From an uncultured Bacilli bacterium (GTDB lineage Bacteria; Bacillota_I; Bacilli_A; RF39; UBA660): a stretch of DNA of 35,386 nt. The first letter of the stretch is position 1; every line of letters begins with the position of its first letter. Positions 16,399 to 24,002 of this stretch are shown one piece after another. The stretch spans positions 67,644-103,029 of the forward strand of contig CAJUPN010000006.1 in the NCBI GenBank assembly GCA_910588195.1, given 5' to 3'. A program made the translations under genes and the position numbers. Under the pieces are notes generated by a model. That model saw nothing but the letters and a program-made list of their open reading frames with translations. It was not told where the DNA came from and searched no databases.

Positions 16399-17755
16399 AA
16401 ACCTAACTATAAAAACACTTATGTATTTTAGTGTTTTCATTGCTGTTAATTTGCTTGCTTTGTGGGCTATTCAAATTCAATTTCTTCAAGTTTTTTATGA
16501 GAGAAATGTTATCGAGAAAATTGATTCAGTAGCTTACGAAATAAAAAATAATCAAAATAATCTTGAGACATTACTTCAAGAATATGCGTATTCTAACGAC
16601 ATGTGCATTGAATATTATCACGATACTGTAGAAATAGATTTCAATTTAAAAAAGAACAATTGTGTTTTAAGGGATTATAGTTACGAAATTGCTAAATATA
16701 AAGCTGAGCTAATAAATAATAAAAAAGATTATATGATTCTTTACGCTCCTAAAACCAATATTAAAAGTATCTTGTATGCTATTAATTTAGATAACAATAA
16801 TTATGTTTTTCTAAATACGACACTTGAAGATATGAATTCAGCAACAGCCCTTTTAAAAAAGCAACTTATCTACTTAATATTAATTTTAATAGTTGCTGCT
16901 TGTATTATGGCAATATTCGTATCGCGTAGATTAAATCGCCCTATATTAAAGATTATTTCAACGGCTAGAGAAATGGGAAAAGGAAACTTTAATGTTAAGT
17001 TTGAAAAAAGTAATGTTGAAGAACTTGATGAACTATGTGATGTTTTAACTGTGGCTGCCTCCGAAATGAATAAAACAGAAGAATTAAAAAGAGACTTACT
17101 TGCCAATGTTTCACATGATTTAAAAACCCCACTTACAATGATTAAAGCATATGCTGAAAAGGTAAAAGATATCACTTATAAAGATCCTGAAAAAAGAGAA
17201 AAAGATTTAAATATAATAATAGATGAAACTGATCGACTTAACGCTTTAGTAAATGACTTATTAGATTTATCTAAAATGCAAGCTGGAGAATGCGAACTTA
17301 ATATAAGTGAATATGATATAGTAAAAAATATTAAAGAAATTATTAAAAGATATGATATAGTTGTTGAAAAAGAAGGATATATTTTTGAATTAGATATGCC
17401 TAATTCGGCTAAAGTAAAATCAGATAAAGCTAAAATTGAACAAGTAATATATAATTTAATAAATAATGCAATCGAACATACTGGTGATAATTTAACAATA
17501 AAAATAGCTGTAAAAAAACAAATAGATGGTGTTTTAATCTCTATAACAGATTCTGGTAAGGGATTAACAGAAGAAGAAAAACGTCTTGTTTGGAATAGAT
17601 ATTACAAAAAAGAAAAAAGACATAAGCGAAATATGATTGGTTCTGGTATTGGTTTATCTATAGTAAAAGGTATATTAGAAAGTCATAAATGTGAATATGG
17701 AATTGACTCTAAATTAGGTGAATATACAACATTTTACTTTAAACTAAAAAAATAA
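16388..17755 (+). CDS. membrane sensor histidine kinase
   Basis: 455 aa. One N-terminal membrane segment (about 8-30), an extracytoplasmic sensor region of about 120 residues, and a second segment (about 160-178) followed by HAMP (SRRLNRPILKIISTAREMGKG). The HisKA box is LLANVSHDLKTPLTMIKAYA with phospho-acceptor H243. The ATPase domain has NLINNAIEHT (N box), DSGKGL (G1) and GSGIGLSIVKG (G2). It phosphorylates the regulator encoded just upstream. The sensor domain (DMCIEYYHD, NNYVFLNTTLEDM) is too divergent to name a ligand. The transcript probably ends at the hairpin at 17896. Confidence 0.95.
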   Translation: MKNRNLTIKTLMYFSVFIAVNLLALWAIQIQFLQVFYERNVIEKIDSVAYEIKNNQNNLETLLQEYAYSNDMCIEYYHDTVEIDFNLKKNNCVLRDYSYEIAKYKAELINNKKDYMILYAPKTNIKSILYAINLDNNNYVFLNTTLEDMNSATALLKKQLIYLILILIVAACIMAIFVSRRLNRPILKIISTAREMGKGNFNVKFEKSNVEELDELCDVLTVAASEMNKTEELKRDLLANVSHDLKTPLTMIKAYAEKVKDITYKDPEKREKDLNIIIDETDRLNALVNDLLDLSKMQAGECELNISEYDIVKNIKEIIKRYDIVVEKEGYIFELDMPNSAKVKSDKAKIEQVIYNLINNAIEHTGDNLTIKIAVKKQIDGVLISITDSGKGLTEEEKRLVWNRYYKKEKRHKRNMIGSGIGLSIVKGILESHKCEYGIDSKLGEYTTFYFKLKK

Positions 17756-17801
17756 ATACAAAATTCACATATATTTCATACTTCTTTGTTAAGATGATTA
17801 A

Positions 17802-17882
17802 GAAAAAGGAAAACAAAAATCCTATACAACGATAAACATATAAACTCAAACTCACACTATAAACTTTATTATTTCCTTTTTC
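17802..17882 (+). repeat. long-range 11-bp complementarity in the 3' region after the kinase
   Basis: GAAAAAGGAAA (17802-17812) is the exact reverse complement of 17872-17882, 59 nt apart. Directly after comes a strong terminator. This may be a structured 3' UTR or a small RNA processed from the kinase transcript; with A/T-rich arms the pairing could be chance. Confidence 0.35.
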
Positions 17883-17895
17883 ACTTTTTGTAAAC

Positions 17896-17922
17896 GATAC
17901 TCATTTTTGAGTATCTTTTTTT
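17896..17922 (+). terminator. intrinsic terminator
   Basis: Perfect 8-bp stem GATACTCA with TGAGTATC, a TTTT loop and a T-run. Confidence 0.88.
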
Positions 17923-17944
17923 ATAAAAATATTTATCATTTTTA

Positions 17945-17973
17945 TTGTATATTGTTGGAATATTTGTTAAAAT
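17945..17973 (+). promoter_or_regulatory. promoter of the TasA-like gene
   Basis: TTGTAT (17945-17950), 17 bp, TAAAAT (17968-17973) with an upstream TG two bases before the -10 box (extended -10). Confidence 0.55.
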
Positions 17974-18010
17974 TTACTTGTAGGGTAAGAAATGAAGGAG
18001 ACATGATACT

Positions 18011-18586
18011 ATGAACAGCGGAAAAGGTAATATGGTGCTTTTAACAGTTATGTCTATAGCAACATTATTGGTAGCAGTTGTCGGAGCAACTTTTGCATAC
18101 TTTGGTGCATTAATAAAAGGCGGAGATGCTTCACCAACTTTTGAAATAACAAGTGGAACATTATCAACAGAGTACAACGGAAACTCAATGATTGAAGCAG
18201 GATATGTTAATACAGGAGAAGCTATCGGAAGTAAAGAAATAGCAATCACTGGAATAGTAACTGGCTCAAACAATTATAAATATGAAGTGACTTTGGATGT
18301 AAAAGATAATACTTATCTTGATGGAGAACTATTTTATACTATAACAAGTATAAATGAATCTAGTAATGGACAAACAATTGCATCTACTACTGAACCTATC
18401 GCAATTCCAACTGGAACCAACACAATCGCTATAGGTACTGGAGTGTTTGCAGGACCAACTACATCTGGGTTAAAGCATAATTATACAATTAATATTATAA
18501 GAAATGCAGCTGTAGATCAAAATATGGATAGAACTTTTAATGCAAAATTCTATGTGGCACAATCTGCATCTCAATCAAAAAAGTAA
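18011..18586 (+). CDS. TasA/CalY-like secreted protein with SipW-type signal
   Basis: A 191-aa protein. The N-terminus MNSGKGNMVLLTVMSIATLL is a short charged region plus hydrophobic core and continues VAVVGATFAYFGA, the motif typical of SipW-dependent signal peptides. The mature part (about 165 aa) is a beta-rich, Thr/Ser/Gly-rich domain without Cys, like TasA-type fibre or camelysin proteins. AAGGAG lies 10 bases before the start; a nearer ATG at 18003 gives only a three-codon out-of-frame peptide. A terminator follows, and the dedicated signal peptidase gene is next. A role as an extracellular fibre or coat subunit is likely but unproven. Confidence 0.75.
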   Translation: MNSGKGNMVLLTVMSIATLLVAVVGATFAYFGALIKGGDASPTFEITSGTLSTEYNGNSMIEAGYVNTGEAIGSKEIAITGIVTGSNNYKYEVTLDVKDNTYLDGELFYTITSINESSNGQTIASTTEPIAIPTGTNTIAIGTGVFAGPTTSGLKHNYTINIIRNAAVDQNMDRTFNAKFYVAQSASQSKK

Positions 18587-18610
18587 AGGCTATGTTTAAA
18601 AGCCTTTTTT
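18585..18610 (+). terminator. intrinsic terminator
   Basis: AAAGGCT (18585-18591) with AGCCTTT (18601-18607), a 9-nt loop and T-run, overlapping the stop. Partial read-through could set a substrate-to-peptidase ratio. Confidence 0.8.
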
Positions 18611-18661
18611 CTTTTGCTAAATTAGATATAATTTTATATAATTAAAATAGGTGACTGAAGA

Positions 18662-19345
18662 ATGAATAAGGGTTTCAAAGTGGTACTATCTAAAGTAATG
18701 AATTTTTTATCATATGTATGTCTAGTAATTCTTTTTTTTATTGCTGCTTTTTTACTATACTTTATTATATCTAACCAATTAGCTAAAACAACTGGTTCAA
18801 AGCCATTAATTAGCTTATATACCATAGTTAGCCCAAGCATGGAACCAACTATAATGGTTTATGATGTTATAATTGATACAAGAGTAACAAAAGATGAAGA
18901 TTTAAAAATTGGAGATATCATAACTTTTTATTCAAATACCATTGATACAGGTGGCTATACTGTAACACATAGAATTGAAGATATTTATGAAAGTAATGGG
19001 ATAAAATATTATACAACCAAGGGTGATAATAATATTGATGCTGATTCAGGAATTATCACTATTGATAACATTGTTGGTAAATGTCGTTTTGTCATTCCTT
19101 CTATTGGAAAAATGCAGATGTTTATAACCTCAAGAGCTGGCTGGGTTTTAATTATTCTAATCCCTGCACTAGGAATAATTATTATTGACATAAAAAAATT
19201 AATAAAAATATTTAGAATTAAAGAACAAATAGAAGATATCCCACAGATTAAAGAAGTTGAGCTTATTAGAGAAAAAGAAGAAAATAAAAAACTTCGTGCA
19301 GTAGTTGAAGAAGCCAATCGTTTAAATAAGGGTAAAAAGAAATGA
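18662..19345 (+). CDS. sipW: SipW/ER-type signal peptidase I
   Basis: A 227-aa membrane protease that removes signal peptides, probably from the TasA-like protein just upstream. One N-terminal membrane segment is followed by the catalytic VSPSMEPTI with S59. The general base position is His (VTHRI, H103) and not Lys, which marks the ER-type S26B group to which SipW belongs. KGDNNIDAD is the third conserved box. A second membrane segment (about 160-178) and a Lys/Glu-rich cytosolic tail end the protein. The start has AGGTGA eight bases upstream. The stop overlaps the next gene (ATGA), coupling the two. Confidence 0.92.
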   Translation: MNKGFKVVLSKVMNFLSYVCLVILFFIAAFLLYFIISNQLAKTTGSKPLISLYTIVSPSMEPTIMVYDVIIDTRVTKDEDLKIGDIITFYSNTIDTGGYTVTHRIEDIYESNGIKYYTTKGDNNIDADSGIITIDNIVGKCRFVIPSIGKMQMFITSRAGWVLIILIPALGIIIIDIKKLIKIFRIKEQIEDIPQIKEVELIREKEENKKLRAVVEEANRLNKGKKK

Positions 19346-20097
19346 AAAAAATAGAGAATAATATTCTTGATAAAGTTGAATTATATCTTGAACAATATAA
19401 AGATGATAACTCAATTTACTATCAAGAATTAAAAAAATCTTATAATGAGTACAAACATATTGATTTGAAAGATAAAGTAACTAATGACCTTTACATTAAA
19501 CACCTAAACGAATTATGTGATTTCATAAAGAGCAAAAAACATGCTAATAGAATAATATTTATGCTTATTGTTTCATCCATATTTATAATAATATTATCAT
19601 GTTTTACAACACTTAAATATTATGAACTATCTCGTAATCTTGAATCAAATGTATTGCTTCGAAATGGCTCAACCAACTTAAATATAAATTATGGTAATAT
19701 GGAAAAATTTAATGTTAACTCCTTAAGTGATGAATATAATTTTATGAATTTAGAACCTTTAACAATAACCATCTTACCTTATAATAAAACTAATAAGCAA
19801 CAACCTTTTCACTATGATGTTTATCTTGTAGAAGAAAATAATGATATAGAAAATGATAATTTTCTTTCAAAAGATGCTTTCTTATACAATATTTCTACTA
19901 GCAATAAAGAAAGCGGAATTAAATATTTAAAAAATGCAACAGAAAGAAAAAAGAGACTTTTAATATTTAGTGGAGAAACACTAACAAATCAAGAAGAGGA
20001 AATAGAATTACGAATGTGGATAGATTCTAATACCAATCTTGATTATATAAATAAAAAATATAAATTTAAAATTTATATTGAAGGTTATATTCAATAA
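19342..20097 (+). CDS. single-pass membrane protein of the SipW locus
   Basis: A 251-aa protein. A cytosolic, charged helical region (1-72) is followed by one membrane segment (about 73-93: FMLIVSSIFIIILSCF) and an extracellular domain of about 155 residues without Cys pairs. The extracellular part ends in a beta-rich segment with ELRMWIDSNTN, similar to ARIWLSNETNN in the protein at 21172. It overlaps sipW by four bases, so it is made together with the peptidase. It may anchor, assemble or act as a minor subunit for the TasA-like protein; this is inferred from position. No named family is recognised. Confidence 0.7.
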   Translation: MKKIENNILDKVELYLEQYKDDNSIYYQELKKSYNEYKHIDLKDKVTNDLYIKHLNELCDFIKSKKHANRIIFMLIVSSIFIIILSCFTTLKYYELSRNLESNVLLRNGSTNLNINYGNMEKFNVNSLSDEYNFMNLEPLTITILPYNKTNKQQPFHYDVYLVEENNDIENDNFLSKDAFLYNISTSNKESGIKYLKNATERKKRLLIFSGETLTNQEEEIELRMWIDSNTNLDYINKKYKFKIYIEGYIQ

Positions 20098-20118
20098 GAC
20101 GCTTACAGTGTCTTTTTT
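20096..20118 (+). terminator. intrinsic terminator
   Basis: AAGACGC with GTGTCTT (one G-U), a 5-nt loop and six Ts, overlapping the stop codon. Confidence 0.8.
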
Positions 20119-20202
20119 GTTTTGATAAGCTTAAATTTTAATTATAGAAAATTAATTCAATTTATGTTATATTGTGAATATAAAGTAGCAGGAGGTTTTA
20201 TT

Positions 20203-21099
20203 ATGAGAATAATACATTTTTTTAATTGGCGATTAAATGATATTGTGCCAAATTTAGAAACTGTAAAGAAACAGGGGTTTGATGCTATTCAGTTAAATCC
20301 CATTCAACCTTTAAAAGAGGATGGGCTAAAAGAATGGTGGATGTCTTATCAGCCTATATCTTTTGATGTAGGAAATTATTTTGGAAGTAAAGAAGAATTA
20401 GAATATTTATGTTATGTATGTAAAGAACTTGGTATCCTTCCTTTTCAAGACGTAGTTATTAACCATATGGGGTCCTCTGTAAATGATAATTTTGAGCCAC
20501 ATGAAAGAGTAGATGAAAAACTAAGGAACAATCCTGATTATTGGCGTATAAAGAAACCTGTAAATAATTGGAATAACAGAGATGAAGTGATTCACAATTG
20601 TATTAATCTCCCAGGGTTAAATGTTTATAACCAAGACGTGGAAGATATGATTGTTGATTTTTTAAACAGTTTAGTTGATTTAGGTATTGAAGGATTTAGA
20701 TTTGATGCTGCTAAGTCAATTGGTTTGCCTAGCGAAGGATATCGCTTTTGGCCTAATATTATCTATCGTTTAAAAAAATATGGCTTATTTTTATATGGCG
20801 AGGTTATATTTGAAGAGAATCGTAATATACTTGATGAATATGCAAGATATATGCACGTTTTAGGAAACTATGATACATCTAATCCTGATAGTATGGTAAA
20901 GTTTGTAGAAAGTCATGACAGCTTTTTAAGTGACGATAGAATGGGCTATACTAAATATACTAAAGACCAAGACATTATTGCTAACTATAAATCTTTAGTG
21001 AATTATTATAACAACACTTTATTTTATGTTCGACCATTTAACGATACTTGGAAAAGTGAGGAAATAAAGGCGGCTAATTTTACTAGAAAAATCAAATAA
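20203..21099 (+). CDS. minimal GH13 alpha-amylase-family enzyme (catalytic A domain only)
   Basis: A 298-aa cytosolic protein with all four GH13 regions intact: DVVINH (D83-H88), GFRFDAAKS with nucleophile D168, GEVIFEE with acid/base E200, and VESHDS with H238 and D239. It acts on alpha-glucosidic bonds, probably of glycogen or maltodextrins. The usual C-terminal beta domain is missing and domain B is short, so it is roughly 150 residues smaller than typical amylases. There is no signal peptide. Start 20203 has GGAGG seven bases upstream; the frame is open further up but lacks a ribosome site. It has its own transcription unit between two surface-protein genes. Confidence 0.88.
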   Translation: MRIIHFFNWRLNDIVPNLETVKKQGFDAIQLNPIQPLKEDGLKEWWMSYQPISFDVGNYFGSKEELEYLCYVCKELGILPFQDVVINHMGSSVNDNFEPHERVDEKLRNNPDYWRIKKPVNNWNNRDEVIHNCINLPGLNVYNQDVEDMIVDFLNSLVDLGIEGFRFDAAKSIGLPSEGYRFWPNIIYRLKKYGLFLYGEVIFEENRNILDEYARYMHVLGNYDTSNPDSMVKFVESHDSFLSDDRMGYTKYTKDQDIIANYKSLVNYYNNTLFYVRPFNDTWKSEEIKAANFTRKIK

Positions 21100-21116
21100 T
21101 ATCTTATACAACATAT

Positions 21117-21145
21117 TTGACAGTTTTATGACATTTTGCTATAAT
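21117..21145 (+). promoter_or_regulatory. perfect consensus promoter with extended -10
   Basis: TTGACA (21117-21122), 17 bp, TATAAT (21140-21145), with TGC directly before the -10. One of the two perfect promoters found in the window. Confidence 0.88.
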
Positions 21146-21171
21146 ACCAACTTAAATGAAGGGGAATTGGT

Positions 21172-21678
21172 ATGAAAAGAAGTGTTAAATACCTATTATT
21201 TTCTTTAATAATAGCTATATCTGTCATAATTGTGTCTGTACCTTTTTGGAACTTTGCTAACAACAAACGTATAGGTTTTTTTAATGAAGGATATACAAAT
21301 CTTCCAATAGTTACAAGAATAGGTAAATTTCCATCACTTGTAATTGCAGATGATAATTCAGCTATAAATTTAATTGAACCAACAGAAATTCTTTTAAAGA
21401 ATAGAAATGGCCATAGATTAAATAATAAGCTTTATTTATTAGTGGAAAAGAAAAGTACGATATCAACTGAATTTATAAAAGTATCAATTAATGATCAAAT
21501 TTATAATATAAAAGACATTTCTAAAGAAGAGGATACTTATAATTATTACTTTTATTTAAATGATTTTGAGACTAACTCTTATGAAGAAATGTCTCTAACA
21601 GCTAGAATATGGTTATCAAATGAAACTAATAATATAGAATCAACCTCAACATTGATTGCTAATTTTGTTGTAAGATAG
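21172..21678 (+). CDS. small single-pass membrane or secreted protein
   Basis: 168 aa. The N-terminus (KRSVKYLLFSLIIAISVIIV) is an anchor or uncleaved signal; the remaining ~140 residues form a beta-rich extracellular domain. ARIWLSNETNN near the C-terminus resembles ELRMWIDSNTN of the protein at 19342, so both may share a fold. AAGGGGAA gives a strong ribosome site. With the perfect promoter upstream it should be highly expressed, as for a structural surface protein. The next gene starts 12 bases after the stop, so the two are probably one operon. No family recognised. Confidence 0.68.
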   Translation: MKRSVKYLLFSLIIAISVIIVSVPFWNFANNKRIGFFNEGYTNLPIVTRIGKFPSLVIADDNSAINLIEPTEILLKNRNGHRLNNKLYLLVEKKSTISTEFIKVSINDQIYNIKDISKEEDTYNYYFYLNDFETNSYEEMSLTARIWLSNETNNIESTSTLIANFVVR

Positions 21679-21689
21679 GAGAGAGTAAA

Positions 21690-22262
21690 ATGTTTGATAA
21701 AGATTGTGCGATGTGTTGTTATATGGGAACTTGTGAGAATAATGATGGTAAATTCCCTTGTACAAGTCCAAAAGTTTCTGCTAAGTATGTATCAGCGAAT
21801 CAAAATGCTTCTGATTGTAATTCTTATACACCAAGTTTTTCTTCAAGACGAGGAGAGTCTGAAATGGAAAGATTAAGAAAAATATCAAGAAATAAAGGAT
21901 ACTATATAATGACTGCGATAATGGATATATTAAATATCCCAGAAAAAGATATTTATATTGCTGAATTTGCCTATATTAAAGATGTTGTAATGCCTAACTT
22001 AGAAGGCGGAAATGACTGGATTCTTGAATATGACGTTATCGGACTAGCTATTGCTTTTGGCTTAAGAGAAGATATCAATAGAGTAGAAATTGCTAAAGGT
22101 TTATTTGAAAAATACATAAAAGGATTCCATGAACTTTTTCAAGAAGGAAAAATAGACGAAGCCATTACTGCATATGATCAAATGTATTGTGAATTGAAAA
22201 GAAAATATGGTTTCGAGGAATCTCCTAGAAAATTAATTCAAACTATTCCAAAAGGTGAGTAA
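21690..22262 (+). CDS. Cys-rich N-terminal conserved hypothetical protein
   Basis: 190 aa, cytosolic. The first 45 residues hold six Cys (CAMCCYMGTC, PCTSP, DCNSY), suggesting a metal-binding or zinc-ribbon-like module. The rest is helical (MERLRKISRNKGYYIMTAIM; RVEIAKGLFEKYIKGF) and resembles a small helical bundle. AGGAGAG precedes the start. It follows the surface protein at 21172 by 12 bases and ends in a terminator that overlaps its stop. I do not recognise a family; a redox or metal sensor is only a guess from the Cys pattern. Confidence 0.65.
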   Translation: MFDKDCAMCCYMGTCENNDGKFPCTSPKVSAKYVSANQNASDCNSYTPSFSSRRGESEMERLRKISRNKGYYIMTAIMDILNIPEKDIYIAEFAYIKDVVMPNLEGGNDWILEYDVIGLAIAFGLREDINRVEIAKGLFEKYIKGFHELFQEGKIDEAITAYDQMYCELKRKYGFEESPRKLIQTIPKGE

Positions 22263-22280
22263 TAAATATTCGCCTTTTTT
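22251..22280 (+). terminator. intrinsic terminator
   Basis: AAAGGTGA (22251-22258) pairs with TCGCCTTT (22270-22277), with a T-run; the 5' arm lies within the last codons of the preceding gene. Confidence 0.75.
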
Positions 22281-22345
22281 ATTGCCAAAAATAACCTTAG
22301 ATTGTATAATTAAAGTAGAGATACTTAAGATTCGGGGGGATGTTT

Positions 22346-23083
22346 ATGTATGAAGATAAGAAAGTCTCTACAAATTGGGTAAAAATTGGGTTAAGAATAA
22401 TAAGTGTGATTTTATTGGTTTTAATAGCTTACAAGGTTGTTGATATTGTTAAAGAAAATCAAACTAATGTCGTTGAAAAAGATAAAATGAAAGAAAAAAT
22501 TACTTTATTAGAGAATGCTGGAAAAACTCACTTTACAAGTGAGCTATTACCAAAAGAAACAGGTTCATCAGCTACTGTAACTTTAGAAGAATTAATTAAA
22601 GAAGAATTAATTGAAGAAATTAAAGATACAAAGGACAATGCTTGTAATGTAACAGAATCTCATGTTAAAGTAATTAGACTTGATTCAGAATATCAATTTA
22701 AATCTACCTTAAAATGTTCAGAGTATGAGGATTATTTAAATTCTTTTGTTGAAATAAAGAGTGATAACAACGAAGATAACAATAATGCAACAATAAAACC
22801 TACTGAGCCTATAACTACAACCACTACTACAACAAAAAGAGTAGTAACTACTTCTAAAAAGAAAACAACACAAGAAAGAAAATATACAGTTTCTTTCAAT
22901 ACTAACGGTGGATCAACTATAAATGATCAGAAAATAACTTCTGGTAATGTTATAATCTCACCAGGGGCACCAAAAAGAAGTGGATATACATTTGTCGGTT
23001 GGTACTACCATGGACAACCATTTGATTTAAACACAAAAATAAATCAAGACTATGTTTTAGTAGCCAAATGGATTAAAAATTAA
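22346..23083 (+). CDS. anchored surface protein: pilin-like ectodomain, Thr stalk, Listeria-Bacteroides repeat
   Basis: 245 aa. A short cytosolic N-terminus and one membrane segment (about 12-32) are followed by a domain at about 45-135 with two Cys (DNACNV, LKCSEY). A Thr-rich stalk (about 150-178, ITTTTTTTKR) leads to one C-terminal Listeria-Bacteroides repeat (about 180-245: VSFNTNGGS, SGYTFVGWYYHG, YVLVAKW). Such beta-grasp repeats are typical of surface adhesins of Firmicutes. The ATG at 22346 is preferred because the G-run at 22334-22339 lies six bases before it; the ATG at 22340 abuts it. The middle domain matches part of the lipoprotein at 24003. A terminator follows. Confidence 0.75.
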   Translation: MYEDKKVSTNWVKIGLRIISVILLVLIAYKVVDIVKENQTNVVEKDKMKEKITLLENAGKTHFTSELLPKETGSSATVTLEELIKEELIEEIKDTKDNACNVTESHVKVIRLDSEYQFKSTLKCSEYEDYLNSFVEIKSDNNEDNNNATIKPTEPITTTTTTTKRVVTTSKKKTTQERKYTVSFNTNGGSTINDQKITSGNVIISPGAPKRSGYTFVGWYYHGQPFDLNTKINQDYVLVAKWIKN

Positions 23084-23101
23084 AGCACTTAAGTGCTTTT
23101 T
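23082..23101 (+). terminator. intrinsic terminator
   Basis: Palindrome AAAGCACTTAAGTGCTTT overlapping the stop, followed by Ts. Confidence 0.82.
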
Positions 23102-23118
23102 CTATTTAGGAGAATAAT

Positions 23119-23982
23119 ATGAATATTGAATTTATAAACGATGCTTACACAAAAGATGGATTAAGATTACCAATGGTCCATTTTGAAAGTAATAAGAAAG
23201 ATATATGTGTAATCATAACCCATGGAATGTGTGGAACTATAATTGATAATTATTTTGCAACTGTTTGGGGAAAAGTATTAACAAAATCAAATATTGGACT
23301 AATATACGAACATAATAGGGGACACTCTATTGAAAATGATTTAGTAAGTATTGATGGCACTTTTAAAAGATATGGCTGTATGTATGAAATTTTTGAAGAA
23401 TGCTTATTGGATATTGATCTTGCCATTAAAACAGCTAAAAAAATAGGTTATAAAAGAATATTCCTTGCAGGACACAGTTACGGATGTAATAAAACAATTT
23501 ATTACTACTATAAAAAGAAACCAGATATTTTAGGTATAATTTTCGCTAGTGCACCAGATATGGTGGGAATACATAAACTTCTTCAACCAAACTTTCGAAG
23601 TCTCTTAGAAGAAGCCAAAATAAATATAAAAAGTGGTAATGAAAATAAACTTTTAAGTACACTTGTTGAAGATTATATGTATATGAGTTCAAAAACTTAT
23701 TATAATTGGTATAATGAATTATCTGAATTAAATAATCTTCCAATAATAGAAAATCCAGAACTATGGGAGCAATTCTCTTGTATTGATGTTCCTATATTAG
23801 CATTCTCAGGGGAAAATGAAGAATGGTATTATAAAAGATTTGATGTAATGAAAGAAAAAGTTAAAAATAGTGAAATGTTTTTTTCTTATATAATCGAAAA
23901 TACAGGACACACCTATAAAAATAAAGAACTTGAAACAGCTAATATAATAATAGAATGGATTGACAAAATAAAAAGACTTTAA
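23119..23982 (+). CDS. alpha/beta hydrolase
   Basis: 287 aa, cytosolic serine hydrolase. The nucleophile elbow is LAGHSYG with S120; IITHGMCGT forms the oxyanion-hole strand, and the catalytic His is H264 in ENTGHTY. The acid is probably in FSGENEEW, where a Glu stands where Asp is more usual. The overall pattern (ITHGMCGT, GYKRIFLAGHSYGCNKTIYY, IIFASAPD) resembles DUF1749-like or YpmR-like esterase groups; the substrate cannot be named. The ribosome site is AGGAGAA. A bidirectional terminator overlaps its stop and faces the convergent gene. Confidence 0.85.
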   Translation: MNIEFINDAYTKDGLRLPMVHFESNKKDICVIITHGMCGTIIDNYFATVWGKVLTKSNIGLIYEHNRGHSIENDLVSIDGTFKRYGCMYEIFEECLLDIDLAIKTAKKIGYKRIFLAGHSYGCNKTIYYYYKKKPDILGIIFASAPDMVGIHKLLQPNFRSLLEEAKINIKSGNENKLLSTLVEDYMYMSSKTYYNWYNELSELNNLPIIENPELWEQFSCIDVPILAFSGENEEWYYKRFDVMKEKVKNSEMFFSYIIENTGHTYKNKELETANIIIEWIDKIKRL

Positions 23983-23998
23983 TCATAAAGTCTTTTTT
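23970..23998. terminator. bidirectional intrinsic terminator between convergent genes
   Basis: AAAAAGACTTTA pairs with TAAAGTCTTTTT (23970-23981 and 23986-23997) around a 4-nt loop; A and T runs on both sides serve both strands. Confidence 0.88.
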
Positions 23999-24002
23999 CT
24001 AT

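Noticed and set aside
18003..18014. Three-codon upstream ORF before the TasA-like gene
   Set aside because: Only two bases from the ribosome site, so it is unlikely to be translated.
19342..19354. TGA as a Trp codon (Mycoplasma code)
   Set aside because: Long housekeeping genes reach normal length with TGG for Trp and no in-frame TGA, and the sipW TGA fits a normal coupled stop.
23546..23743. Minus-strand ORFs inside larger genes, for example within the hydrolase
   Set aside because: They lie opposite well-supported genes, lack ribosome sites and show low-complexity translations typical of shadow frames.
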